DNA of 64,000 nucleotides from Mariniphaga sp963747515 (GCA_963747515.1 CAVVFN010000008.1:682001-746000), one strand, 5' to 3'. Positions 29,477-37,755 are shown, counted from the first letter of the stretch. Notes: generated from the letters alone by a model not told the origin. Numbers and translations are program-made.

Positions 29477-30097
29477 GGTTTTGAATGGCACATATTACAC
29501 GGAGGGGAAAAATCCGGGTACCCTTTCAGACAAAAGGTTTATTCCCGCCATTCTTTTTTAAGAATGCCTGAAATCCAACAACTTGCCTGACTTTGGAAAC
29601 AACAGTTTTTTAAGTTGCATTATTCTTTTAAACCGACACCCTTTCCGATTAAAAAACAGACAAAAACCGGTCAGGCAATATTCCATTTACGCCCAAACAG
29701 TTAATTCCATTTCCCCTGTTATTGAAAATGCTGAAATTAAAAATACCATTCGGAGCCTTTTAAGCCGATACAACTTCGTATCAAATTCGGATTAAATTCG
29801 GATTAAATTCAAAATTTTTCGAATTTGGTGCGAAGTTAATCCGAAGTTAATTCGAAGTTAATTCGAATTAAACTATAAGGAATTATCTGTAACCCGACTC
29901 CTTTAATGAGAAAAAGTACCTGTAACACTAAAAACACGAATATTTTGGACTAAAATTTTGTGTTCTAAAGAGATTTACCACAGAATAATCATCCTTATTG
30001 GGAGAGGGAAAGCTTCGGGATTTAATGAATTCCCAGCATACGTAACACTGCCATTAGGAATTCTGCCCGGGGTTTAAAATTTAGACTGGACAAATTA
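29477..30097. other. intergenic region, no convincing gene; contains the first 11-bp repeat array
   Basis: About 620 bases lie between the converging DUF6807 and DeoR-type genes. A 70-codon open frame (29583-29795) has no family match I can see and stops inside the repeat array, so I do not call it. The array at 29772-29873 is listed separately. The rest is AT-rich with no tRNA or terminator I can support. Confidence 0.5.
29772..29873. repeat. 11-bp-period inverted repeat array, locus 1
   Basis: Left arm: units of 11 bp (AAATTCGGATT at 29783-29793 and 29794-29804, degenerate units on both sides). Right arm, opposite orientation: GAAGTTAATCC (29832-29842), GAAGTTAATTC (29843-29853) and GAAGTTAATTC (29854-29864), with weaker units at 29821-29831 and from 29865. 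The reverse complement of the left unit, AATCCGAATTT, is the right unit rotated with one or two changes. So the array reads as tandem 11-mers facing tandem 11-mers, with an AT-rich centre. The period of 11 is not a multiple of three and no reading frame is favoured. Confidence 0.8.
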
Positions 30098-30883
30098 TTA
30101 AACAATAATTACTTCAATTTCATTTTTTTCGAGACGAATTTTATCTTCTTCTGTTAATCCTGAATCAGTAATTACTACATCAAGATCGGAAACAGGCCCA
30201 ATAAAAGCAAACCGTCTTCTTTGAAACTTGCTTGAATCTGCAACAACAATTACTTTCTTTGCGATTTTAATCATAATTTGATTCAGGTGAGCCTCTTCTG
30301 AATCCGGAGTAGAAAGCCCATGTTTGGTATCAATACCATCAGCACCAAGAAACAATTTATCACAGTAAAATTTTTCGAAATTTTCATCAGCAAGTACTCC
30401 TACCAGTGATAAAGACTTTTTCCTCAGGGAACCACCAGGCATGAAGATGTTTATACCTTCATATTCAGAAAGTATACTGGCAATATTTAATGCATTGGTA
30501 ATGATAGTAAGGTTACTGAATTGTTTTAAATTTTTTGCAATTTCCGTAGTTGTTGAACCTGAATCCAAAACTATAGTATCCCCGTCAGAAATAAGACTGA
30601 CTGCGGCCTTTGCAATTCGTTGCTTTTCTTTGAGAAACTCTTTTTGCTTTTGGGATATTGAAGGATCGTTTCCAATGCGGTAGAATTTAATTTTAATAGC
30701 ACCGCCTCTTGCCCGAATTAACATATTCTGCTTTTCCAGCTGAGCAAGATCGTTTCGGATCGTTACTTCGCTTATTTCAAACATGTGGCTTAAATCTTTA
30801 ACGGAAACCTCTCCTTTCCCTTCCAGTTCTTCAAGTATCCCGGCTCTCCTTGATACAGTTGATTTGTTTGATGATCGACTCAT
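30098..30883 (-). CDS. DeoR/GlpR-family transcriptional regulator
   Basis: A 261-residue DeoR-type repressor. The N-terminal winged helix (about 15-65) has the family signature 'VKDLSHMFEISEVTIRNDLAQLE', and the effector domain (about 80-250) has the sugar-phosphate isomerase-like strands 'DTIVLDSGSTTTEIAKNL' and 'DKLFLGADGID'. These regulators bind phosphorylated sugars or related metabolites. The gene is divergent from the Nramp-M20-SDR-DapA-GNAT operon, with a 643-bp gap holding candidate operators (see separate entries). It probably controls itself and that operon, but control of the convergent EamA/DUF6807 genes cannot be excluded. Confidence 0.92.
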   Translation of the reverse strand: MSRSSNKSTVSRRAGILEELEGKGEVSVKDLSHMFEISEVTIRNDLAQLEKQNMLIRARGGAIKIKFYRIGNDPSISQKQKEFLKEKQRIAKAAVSLISDGDTIVLDSGSTTTEIAKNLKQFSNLTIITNALNIASILSEYEGINIFMPGGSLRKKSLSLVGVLADENFEKFYCDKLFLGADGIDTKHGLSTPDSEEAHLNQIMIKIAKKVIVVADSSKFQRRRFAFIGPVSDLDVVITDSGLTEEDKIRLEKNEIEVIIV

Positions 30884-30912
30884 TGAAAAATTTATAATGT
30901 TTCTGATAAATG

Positions 30913-30920
30913 CAAATATA
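30913..30920 (-). promoter_or_regulatory. candidate Bacteroidota -7 box for the DeoR-type gene
   Basis: On the minus strand this reads TATATTTG, an exact match to TAnnTTTG, about 30 bp upstream of the start codon. No good -33 TTTG is seen at the usual 19-21-bp spacing. Confidence 0.5.
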
Positions 30921-30997
30921 TCATAAAACCTTTCAAAATAAATGGTTTATTAAAGTATTTATAAACATTTTTTTGATGATAAAAGGATATATCATCA
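30916..30997. promoter_or_regulatory. candidate operator sites in the DeoR/operon divergent region
   Basis: A 9-bp direct repeat, ATATATCAT, occurs at 30916-30924 and 30987-30995. The second copy lies within a 7-bp-arm inverted repeat (TGATGAT at 30974-30980 and ATCATCA at 30991-30997). The first copy overlaps the candidate -7 box of the repressor gene, where autoregulation would act. This is a plausible binding arrangement for a dimeric or tetrameric DeoR repressor, though based only on repeats. Confidence 0.35.
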
Positions 30998-31251
30998 GTT
31001 TTCTTTGCAGATCAATAAGAATCGGAAATAAAAGAAGTTATAGCCTGCTTTGATACACCGTATTAATTTCCGATTGTAAGAAAATGCAGGAATAAAGGTT
31101 GTAAAACCTTCATAAATGAAATAAAATGTTATATCCTGTTCCTGTTCTAAATGAAAAACAAAGGTATAATTCCCGATAAAAATCTTTTAGAATTAAAGTT
31201 TCGTTTTATTACGACTTTTAAATTAATAATTTCTTTTCCCAATAGATTTTA

Positions 31252-31259
31252 TATTTTTG
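31252..31259 (+). promoter_or_regulatory. candidate -7 box upstream of the Nramp operon
   Basis: TATTTTTG matches TAnnTTTG and is preceded at 18 bp by TTTC, a weak -33. It lies about 270 bp upstream of the first operon gene, which would leave a long leader containing a 37-codon open frame. Confidence 0.35.
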
Positions 31260-31326
31260 TTTTTTTATTGAATTTGTGGTAACACAGCTACAGGAAGAGG
31301 TTTTTTTCATAAAACAGGATTTCAGG

Positions 31327-31440
31327 ATGAAAATTAAATTAAAAGTTAAAGTTTTAAGCTCCCCGAAAGAAATAAGTGACGGGATGATTTCTTTTCAATC
31401 GAAACTCCGGATTACTTTAAAAACAAGGGAATTAACATGA
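31327..31440 (+). CDS. possible 37-residue leader peptide, doubtful
   Basis: An ATG-started 37-codon frame with a basic N-terminus (MKIKLKVKVLSS) lies in the long leader of the Nramp operon, 86 bp before the transporter gene. A purine-rich AGG lies just upstream of the ATG. It has no signal peptide, membrane segment or recognisable family. It could be a regulatory leader, but it may equally be chance; kept only because the leader is long and otherwise empty. The rest of the 30884-31526 gap holds only the sites listed. Confidence 0.2.
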   Translation: MKIKLKVKVLSSPKEISDGMISFQSKLRITLKTRELT

Positions 31441-31526
31441 CAATTTTTAATACTAAAAGTTACAAATCAGATCATTTACCTTTTGTTAATTTGATGTTCA
31501 AACTATTAATTATAAACTAATCGACC

Positions 31527-32756
31527 ATGCAGTGGCTTAAAAAGTTAAAATTTTATTTAAAATCTCTGGGGCCAGGATTTATTATTGCCTCAGTTGTGCT
31601 GGGTCCTGGCAGCATTACAGTATCATCGCGTATTGGTTCGGAATATGGGTATGCATTTTTATGGGTAATTCTGCTTGCAGCCATTTCCATGGTAATCTAT
31701 ACCTCAATGGGTGCCCGTTTTGGTATATCCAATAAAGATTCAATATTAAATTCCATTTCCGTAAACTATGGAAGGTGGTTTTCAGTACTCATTGGTATAT
31801 CTGCTTTCATGTCAGCCTCCAGTTTTCAGTTTGGCAATAATCTTGGAGTGGGGATAGCCATGCAGGGCATAACGGGTATTGATGAAAGGGTATGGCCTCT
31901 TATTTTTACACCAACGGCACTTGTGTTGCTTTTTTATGCAAAAAACCTATACAAACTGCTGGAAAAGCTGATGATGTTTCTGGTGATGATCATGATACTC
32001 GCCTTCTTTTTTAACCTCATGCTTACAAAACCGGATGTAGGCCAGATGGCCAGCGGATTTTTGCCTCACCGGTTTGATATGAAGTCGCTTGATATTATTG
32101 CTGCACTTGTTGGCACTACGTTTGTTTTGCACGGCGCTCTTTACCAGTCGTACCTTTCGCAGAATAAAGGATGGAAAATAACCGAAATAAAAAAAGGACT
32201 TAGTGATACCTATACGGGAATATTTCTTCTTGCACTTATTTCAATTTTAATTATAGTAACATCGGCCTCTGCATTGCATCCCATGGGCATAACGGTTAAT
32301 TCTGCAGCCGATATGGCAATGCAGCTTGAGTCGTTATTCGGGAGTTATGCAAAGGTAATCTTCAGTATCGGATTATGTGCTGCTGCTTTTTCTTCTCTGA
32401 TGGTGAACGCAGTAATGGGTGGAGGATTACTTTCTGATGGCCTGGGGTTAGGACGTACCATGAGTGAAAAAATGCCAAAAATATTCACATCAATCATTCT
32501 TCTTTTAGGAATGTTTATCGCAGTCTTTTTTCGTGGGAACATTATTTACACGCTCATTTTAGCGCAAGCTTCTTCAATATTAGCAGTTCCTTTAATTGCT
32601 GTGGGGATGTTCCTGATACTGAACAACAGAAAAGTGATGGGCAAATTTAAAAATAACCTGTGGCAAAATTTCCTTGCTGTAATGGGGTTTATTTTAATTT
32701 CCATCATGGTTTATTTCATGTACAGCAAAATTATTTCGTATCTTCAATCACTCTAA
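31527..32756 (+). CDS. Nramp-family (divergent) membrane transporter
   Basis: A 409-residue protein with about eleven membrane helices and the Nramp fold pattern. In genuine Nramp metal transporters helix 1 carries DPGN and helix 6 carries MPH. Here the aligned positions read GPGS (residues 26-29, in 'VVLGPGSIT') and VLHG (200-203, in 'TTFVLHGALY'). The metal-binding Asp and Asn of helix 1 and the Met of helix 6 are therefore missing, so classical Mn2+/Fe2+ transport is doubtful. It starts an operon of small-molecule enzymes, which suggests an organic or other substrate (inference). Starts at ATG 31527 and is followed 9 bp later by the M20 gene. Confidence 0.8.
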   Translation: MQWLKKLKFYLKSLGPGFIIASVVLGPGSITVSSRIGSEYGYAFLWVILLAAISMVIYTSMGARFGISNKDSILNSISVNYGRWFSVLIGISAFMSASSFQFGNNLGVGIAMQGITGIDERVWPLIFTPTALVLLFYAKNLYKLLEKLMMFLVMIMILAFFFNLMLTKPDVGQMASGFLPHRFDMKSLDIIAALVGTTFVLHGALYQSYLSQNKGWKITEIKKGLSDTYTGIFLLALISILIIVTSASALHPMGITVNSAADMAMQLESLFGSYAKVIFSIGLCAAAFSSLMVNAVMGGGLLSDGLGLGRTMSEKMPKIFTSIILLLGMFIAVFFRGNIIYTLILAQASSILAVPLIAVGMFLILNNRKVMGKFKNNLWQNFLAVMGFILISIMVYFMYSKIISYLQSL

Positions 32757-32765
32757 TAATAAAAA

Positions 32766-33899
32766 ATGTTGGGACCCGATGTAATACAGTTTACCCGTGA
32801 GCTCATAGCGCTCAATACCGTAAATCCGCCGGGCAATGAAGCCGCTGCAGCCAGGTTAACAGGAAAATTACTGTCGGATAATGGTTTTTCCGTTGAATAC
32901 ATTCCGTATGGGAAAAACCGGTTACATATGGTTGCAAAGAAAGGTATATCTGAAAATGAACATCCAATCGTACTATCGGGACATTTTGATACAGTTCCTC
33001 TGGGTTCCAGGGAATGGAAAAACAATCCTTTTGGTGGAGAAGAGAAAAATGGTAAAATTTTCGGCCGCGGATCCAGCGATATGAAAAGCGGTCTTGCTGC
33101 TATGGTTGTTGCAGCTGTGCAGGCATTGAATGAAGGGAATCCTCCGGCAGGAATTATACTCCTGTTCACTGCCGGAGAGGAAACCGGATGTCAGGGAGCA
33201 AAGCATCTGATGACTGCCTTTAAAGAAACCGGGCCGGTTAGAGGAATTATAGTCGGTGAGCCAACGGCCAATATACCGGCAATAGGCCATAAAGGAGGAT
33301 TGTACCTGAACCTGTCGACCTCCGGAAAAACAGCCCATTCATCTATGCCTCACCTTGGTGATAATGCTATTTATAAAGCAGCCAAGGCGGTGATAAAAGC
33401 AGAAAAATTCGATTTTAAACAGGAAGAAGATCCCTTGCTAGGATATTCTACATTGAACGTAGGTAAAATGCAGGGTGGCATTAATTTAAATTCGGTACCC
33501 GACCATGCAGAATTTACAATTGATGCCCGAACAACCACAAAAATGAACCATGTCCACTTACTTAAAGCCCTTGAACAGGAATTTGGAGAAGAAGTGGCTA
33601 TAGAAGTACTTGTAGATTTAGCGGCAGTATCATCTGATGAATCCAGTCCGTTTGTTACATCAGTTTATTCTGCCTGTGGAATACAAAAAGGGGAAAAAGG
33701 TTTCCCGAAATCACTACCTTACCTGACAGACGGGGCAGTACTGCAGCATGCCTTTAAAGGAGCTCCAACTGTTATACTGGGTCCGGGTCAACCGGAGATG
33801 GCTCATCAGACCGACGAATTTTGTTATTTGGATAACATACAAAAAGCAGTAGATATATATAAAACAGTAATATTAAAAGGAGGAAAACAAAATGATTGA
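32766..33899 (+). CDS. M20-family metallohydrolase (ArgE/DapE/acylase type)
   Basis: A 377-residue cytoplasmic enzyme with the complete M20 metal set: His73 and Asp75 in 'GHFDTV', bridging Asp105 in 'GRGSSDMKSG', and catalytic Glu138/metal Glu139 in 'AGEETG'. The later zinc ligands 'GEPTAN' and the C-terminal His in 'MAHQTDEF' are also present. These enzymes cleave N-acyl or succinyl amino acids and dipeptides. It is preceded by the transporter gene (9 bp gap) and overlaps the next gene by 8 bp, so it is translationally coupled. Substrate likely an N-acylated amino acid or similar amide; the exact compound is unknown. Confidence 0.9.
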   Translation: MLGPDVIQFTRELIALNTVNPPGNEAAAARLTGKLLSDNGFSVEYIPYGKNRLHMVAKKGISENEHPIVLSGHFDTVPLGSREWKNNPFGGEEKNGKIFGRGSSDMKSGLAAMVVAAVQALNEGNPPAGIILLFTAGEETGCQGAKHLMTAFKETGPVRGIIVGEPTANIPAIGHKGGLYLNLSTSGKTAHSSMPHLGDNAIYKAAKAVIKAEKFDFKQEEDPLLGYSTLNVGKMQGGINLNSVPDHAEFTIDARTTTKMNHVHLLKALEQEFGEEVAIEVLVDLAAVSSDESSPFVTSVYSACGIQKGEKGFPKSLPYLTDGAVLQHAFKGAPTVILGPGQPEMAHQTDEFCYLDNIQKAVDIYKTVILKGGKQND

Positions 33900-34929
33900 A
33901 TTGCCTAAAAAAATTGTAAATGAGGAACAGCTGGAAGAACTGATTTCCAGACCAAGCAAAGAAGCTATTGATATGTTCAGCCGTATAGACGGTGATATCA
34001 TGTTTTTAGGTGTTGGAGGAAAGATAGGGCCTACACTGGCGCTGATGGCAAAAAGGGCATGCAATGAAGCAGGAGTTTCAAAAAAGATTTATGGGGTTTC
34101 CCTTTTTGAATCAGATGAAGAACAGAAACGTATTGAGGCATTGGGAATTGAGACCATTCATGGAGACTTGCTGGATACACGTTTTATTCATTCTTTGCCA
34201 AAGGTAAAAAATGTATATTTTTTAGCAGGCATGAAGTTTGGTTCAGAGGATAATCTTTCCCTTACATGGGCAGTTAATTCCTTTATGCCGGCACTTGTTG
34301 TTGAGCATTTTAAAGACTCAAAGATAGTGGCATTCTCAACAGGCTGTGTTTATCCACTTGTGCCTGTGGAATCAGGTGGATCAAAAGAAACAGATAAGCC
34401 TGAACCAGTTGGTGAATATGCTCAATCGTGCCTGGGAAGGGAAAGAATGTTTGAATATGGAAGTAAAAGAAACAAAACTCAGGTTGCTTTAATTCGTTTA
34501 AATTATTCTGTGGAATTAAGGTATGGAGTTTTGGTTGATATTGCAACCAAGGTTAAAAACCAGGAACCACTGGATTTATCAATGGGTTATTTTAATGTAA
34601 TCTGGCAAGGTGATGTAAACGATGTTGTTCTGCGTTCAGTTGAACTCGCCGAAAGTCCTGCAAAAGTAATTAATATTACTGGTGAAGAGATCATACGTGT
34701 ACGTGATGTTGCAGAAGAATTTGGGAAACTGTTTGGAGTTGAGACTAAGCTTGTAGGAAAAGAAGCACCAACTGCCCTTTTAAACAATTCACAATACGCC
34801 TATGGTTTATATGGTCATCCTAAAGTACCTATCTCGCAAGTTATACGATGGATTGCCGAATGGATGAAAGATGAAAAGAAATTATTAGGTAAACCTACTC
34901 ATTATGAAGTTAGAGATGGAAAATATTAA
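33892..34929 (+). CDS. NAD(P)-dependent epimerase/dehydratase-like SDR with altered catalytic motif
   Basis: A 345-residue protein. The N-terminal Rossmann motif GVGGKIG (40-46) matches the extended SDR pattern GxxGxxG, and 'GDLLDTRFI' plus 'FSTGCVYP' mark the NAD and Ser positions. The expected YxxxK reads Tyr176-Ala-Gln-Ser-Cys180, with Lys replaced by Cys. The protein may use a different proton relay or may bind nucleotide without classical oxidoreduction. ATG 33892 overlaps the M20 stop by 8 bp. The reaction on the pathway intermediate is unknown. Confidence 0.8.
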   Translation: MIELPKKIVNEEQLEELISRPSKEAIDMFSRIDGDIMFLGVGGKIGPTLALMAKRACNEAGVSKKIYGVSLFESDEEQKRIEALGIETIHGDLLDTRFIHSLPKVKNVYFLAGMKFGSEDNLSLTWAVNSFMPALVVEHFKDSKIVAFSTGCVYPLVPVESGGSKETDKPEPVGEYAQSCLGRERMFEYGSKRNKTQVALIRLNYSVELRYGVLVDIATKVKNQEPLDLSMGYFNVIWQGDVNDVVLRSVELAESPAKVINITGEEIIRVRDVAEEFGKLFGVETKLVGKEAPTALLNNSQYAYGLYGHPKVPISQVIRWIAEWMKDEKKLLGKPTHYEVRDGKY

Positions 34930-34968
34930 TGAATTAAACTTTATAAAAAAGGAAAAATAGAGAAAATA

Positions 34969-36036
34969 ATGAAATACACAGAATTGCCCGGGGAGGTTTT
35001 AAATACTTTACAAAAAGGTGTTGTTATACCTGCTCTTCCATTGGCATTAGATAAAAACCGACAATTAGATGAACGCCGGCAACGTGCCTTAATGCGATAT
35101 TATCTGGATGCAGGCGCAGGAGGGGTGGCTGTAGGAGTTCATACAACACAGTTTGAAATCAGATTGCCTGAATTTGATTTATATGGTCCTGTTCTTCAAT
35201 TGGCAAGAGAAGAATTTAACAGGTATGAATCCAGAAATCAGAAACAGGTAATCAGAATAGCCGGTGCTATTGGAAAAACCGAACAGGCTCTCAAAGAAGC
35301 AAATCTAGCACTGAGTAATGGTTTTCATGCCGTTTTATTAAGCCTTGCCGCATTTGCCAATGCATCAAATGAAGAAATATTGAAACATTGTAAAACGGTA
35401 GCTGACGTAATTCCGGTAATCGGTTTCTACCTGCAACCCGCAGTGGGAGGCCGAAAACTGGATGTAGACTTTTGGAGGGAATTTGCCCGGATTGATAATG
35501 TCATTGCAATTAAAATGGCACCCTTTAACCGTTATCAAACCCTGGATGTAGTCCGCGGTGTGGCCGAATCGGGAAGAGCGGATAAAATAGCCCTTTATAC
35601 AGGCAACGATGATAATATTCTGGTTGATTTATTATCCGAATATCAATTTTCGGTTAACGGTAATACCATCAAAAAAAGAATTGTGGGGGGTTTATTGGGT
35701 CATTGGGCAGTTTGGACGCGTTCGGCTGTTGAACTGCTCGACAGGGTACATAACCATCAGTTGGCTGATAATATGCAGGATGTACTGGTCCTGGCCAATC
35801 AAATAACCGATAGTAATGCAGCCTTTTTTGATGTAGCCAATAACTTTGCAGGATGTATAACAGGTATTCACGAAGTGTTGCGAAAACAGGGACTTCTGGA
35901 AGGGATCTGGACTTTAAATGAAGAAGAGGCACTGTCTCCCGGGCAGAAGGAAGAAATAACCCGGGTATATGATGCCTACCCACATTTAAACGACGATGTT
36001 TTTGTTAAAGAAAATCTCGATAATTGGCTGACTTAA
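34969..36036 (+). CDS. dihydrodipicolinate-synthase-family (DapA-like) aldolase or lyase
   Basis: A 355-residue class I aldolase-family protein. The Schiff-base Lys is Lys182 in 'NVIAIKMAPF' and the conserved Tyr is Tyr154 in 'IGFYLQP'. It is longer than DapA (about 290 residues) because of a C-terminal extension, and its neighbours do not include lysine-biosynthesis genes. It is therefore better read as an aldolase or dehydratase of the pathway encoded in this operon. Follows the SDR gene by 39 bp and overlaps the GNAT gene by 13 bp. Confidence 0.85.
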   Translation: MKYTELPGEVLNTLQKGVVIPALPLALDKNRQLDERRQRALMRYYLDAGAGGVAVGVHTTQFEIRLPEFDLYGPVLQLAREEFNRYESRNQKQVIRIAGAIGKTEQALKEANLALSNGFHAVLLSLAAFANASNEEILKHCKTVADVIPVIGFYLQPAVGGRKLDVDFWREFARIDNVIAIKMAPFNRYQTLDVVRGVAESGRADKIALYTGNDDNILVDLLSEYQFSVNGNTIKKRIVGGLLGHWAVWTRSAVELLDRVHNHQLADNMQDVLVLANQITDSNAAFFDVANNFAGCITGIHEVLRKQGLLEGIWTLNEEEALSPGQKEEITRVYDAYPHLNDDVFVKENLDNWLT

Positions 36037-36878
36037 GAACATTAACAAATTACGATATTCCCGAGGCGAAGCAGCTTTCTGATGCTGAATTTTGGAATCA
36101 GACTGAAAAGGACTGGGAATTACTGATTGGGGATCCGGCAAATTTATGCCTTGCTGCCGAACGGAACCGAAGAGTTATAGGGACGGTAACGGCAATGAAT
36201 TATGAAAATAAAATTGCCTGGATTGGCATGGTGCTCGTTCATAAGGAATTCAGGGGAATAGGGGTAAGTAAACTTCTTTTATCCAAAATATTGGAAAAAT
36301 TAAAATCTTTTAATTCGGTAAAGCTGGATGCCACCCCTGCCGGCCATAAAGTTTATCAAAAATTTGGATTCAGAGATGAATACATAACCTACCGTTTGAC
36401 AACTGATTCTACTCCAGTTCTTGATTGGCAATCTATTTACGGCGATTCCTGTGAGATCTCGCCACTATGCAATATTTCAGAGATTGAAGCTTTTGACCAG
36501 CAAATAATTGGGGCCAACAGAAGATCATTATTGAAATTTCTTTTGAATAATTTTCCCAATAAGTCCTGGATTCTTAAAAACAACAATCAAATAAAAGGAT
36601 TTGCACTGGGAAGAAATGGAACAATATACAATCAAATAGGACCGGTATCGGCCACAACAACCGATGAGGCAAAAATTCTTATAACTAAAGCATTAAGCAA
36701 TTTAAAAGGTCAACCTGTTGTTGTAGATGTTCCTGAAAATAAAAAAGAGCTAATCAGTTGGTTAACCAGTTTGAAGTTTAGAGAGCAAAGATATTTTATC
36801 CGTATGCATAAAGATTATTCACCCTTTCAGGAAAGACCAGAATTTCAGATGCTTTTAACTGGACCGGAATTTGGATAG
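36024..36878 (+). CDS. double-domain GNAT N-acetyltransferase
   Basis: A 284-residue protein. Residues about 5-130 form a GNAT domain with the acetyl-CoA pyrophosphate loop in 'VHKEFRGIGVSKLLL', and residues about 150-270 look like a second acetyltransferase-type (Acetyltransf_18-like) domain. The start is a TTG at 36024 within the end of the aldolase gene, giving a 13-bp overlap; no ATG fits better, because the frame is well conserved from the first residues. It would acetylate an amine, possibly the operon's pathway substrate or product. It ends the operon, followed by a terminator at 36924. Confidence 0.8.
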   Translation: MADLRTLTNYDIPEAKQLSDAEFWNQTEKDWELLIGDPANLCLAAERNRRVIGTVTAMNYENKIAWIGMVLVHKEFRGIGVSKLLLSKILEKLKSFNSVKLDATPAGHKVYQKFGFRDEYITYRLTTDSTPVLDWQSIYGDSCEISPLCNISEIEAFDQQIIGANRRSLLKFLLNNFPNKSWILKNNNQIKGFALGRNGTIYNQIGPVSATTTDEAKILITKALSNLKGQPVVVDVPENKKELISWLTSLKFREQRYFIRMHKDYSPFQERPEFQMLLTGPEFG

Positions 36879-36923
36879 AAATTTTTCATAAATACTAAAA
36901 AACAAGATTGATAAAGCAAAAAA

Positions 36924-36943
36924 AACCGCAGAAAACTGCAGTT
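36924..36943. terminator. bidirectional terminator after the GNAT operon
   Basis: An 8-bp stem (36924-36931 with 36936-36943, one internal mismatch) around AAAA is flanked by an A-run on the left and a T-run on the right, so it can stop both the rightward operon and the leftward gene at 36969. Confidence 0.75.
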
Positions 36944-36968
36944 CTTTTTGCTTTGATTTTGTTGCTGT

Positions 36969-37439
36969 TTAATTTAACAAATGAATGTATTGATCATTAA
37001 AAAGACTTGGTAAATAACTAGCAATTAATCCAAGTGCCTTTTCATCGTCAACTTTTAATGGAGTCAGAATTTGTTGTTTTCTCAATTCTTCAGCATTCAG
37101 AACTGCATTATTTATTTGAGGCGGTACATTACTCCATGCTCTTTTCACTGTTCTGGCTCCAAACCCTTTCGGAGATGACAAATAGCATACTTCAAAATTC
37201 CTGGAATTTACAATATATGCACTTCCATCCGTTGTTTTACGTTTTGTTACAGTAATGGGATTTTCACTTCCTTCATAAGTGAGATTCCATACCTTCTCCA
37301 CATCTTTTCCCAAATCATTGTCATCCACTACGGCAATTTCGAATTTATTAAAATCTTTATTTGATTCAGCAGCTTTGGCATACACAGATACCATCAGGAA
37401 ACAAATAACAAATGCGGTAATCATTTTACATTTTTTCAT
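36969..37439 (-). CDS. small exported protein of unknown function
   Basis: A 156-residue protein with a clear signal peptide (residues 1-22, ending YAKA). The mature part has no recognisable domain; it is polar, with two short motifs (a 'YLSSPKGFGARTVKRAWSNVPPQINNAV' stretch). It shares the terminator at 36924 with the operon on the other strand. Function unknown. Start chosen because it gives the signal peptide. Confidence 0.55.
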   Translation of the reverse strand: MKKCKMITAFVICFLMVSVYAKAAESNKDFNKFEIAVVDDNDLGKDVEKVWNLTYEGSENPITVTKRKTTDGSAYIVNSRNFEVCYLSSPKGFGARTVKRAWSNVPPQINNAVLNAEELRKQQILTPLKVDDEKALGLIASYLPSLFNDQYIHLLN

Positions 37440-37650
37440 GGTTTTAAAATTTTAATTAAACATTGTTTTGTTTTTTGAACTTTAATTTCAGTTATAAGAC
37501 GTCGAAATTATATATGTGTTACACCAAAATAGCTGCTAAAAAACACATCGGGCTCCTGAAAACTGTAGTTGTTAATGTTAAAACAAAAATATTTTCACAG
37601 TTATACAGAATAAATGTAAATTAATGATGCATTTTATAATCGTTTTTGAA

Positions 37651-37680
37651 AAAAACTGCCAGGTACTGGTTTCAGTTTTT
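37651..37680. terminator. terminator-like hairpin inside a divergent gene gap
   Basis: AAAAACTG (37651-37658) pairs with CAGTTTTT (37673-37680), with an inner CCAG/CTGG stem and a GTA loop. It lies between two diverging genes where no transcript is expected to end. The surrounding gap 37440-37828 holds no other gene. Confidence 0.45.
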
Positions 37681-37723
37681 AAAAATGAATAAATGAGAAA
37701 AAAAATTCTTTTCCTTTATTTTT

Positions 37724-37755
37724 TTTGCAGTTCGATAAGCCAAATCCTATTTTTA
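37724..37755 (+). promoter_or_regulatory. candidate promoter of the nitroreductase gene
   Basis: TTTG at 37724-37727 and TATTTTTA at 37748-37755 are 20 bp apart, matching the Bacteroidota -33/-7 arrangement except for the last base of the -7 box. The start codon is at 37829. Confidence 0.45.

Noticed and set aside
29583..29795. 70-codon open frame in the gap before the first repeat array
   Set aside because: No recognisable family, no clear ribosome-binding context, and it ends inside the array. Chance in AT-rich DNA is a sufficient explanation.
29772..29873. CRISPR or integron attC interpretation of the 11-mer arrays
   Set aside because: Units are 11 bp with no spacers, no cas genes and no integrase nearby; the two arms face each other, unlike CRISPR repeats. 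An integron attC site has a different box layout.
30098..30883. Idea that the DeoR-type protein is a split regulator with a broken effector domain
   Set aside because: The reading frame is complete, the helix-turn-helix and all effector strands are present, and the length (261) is normal.
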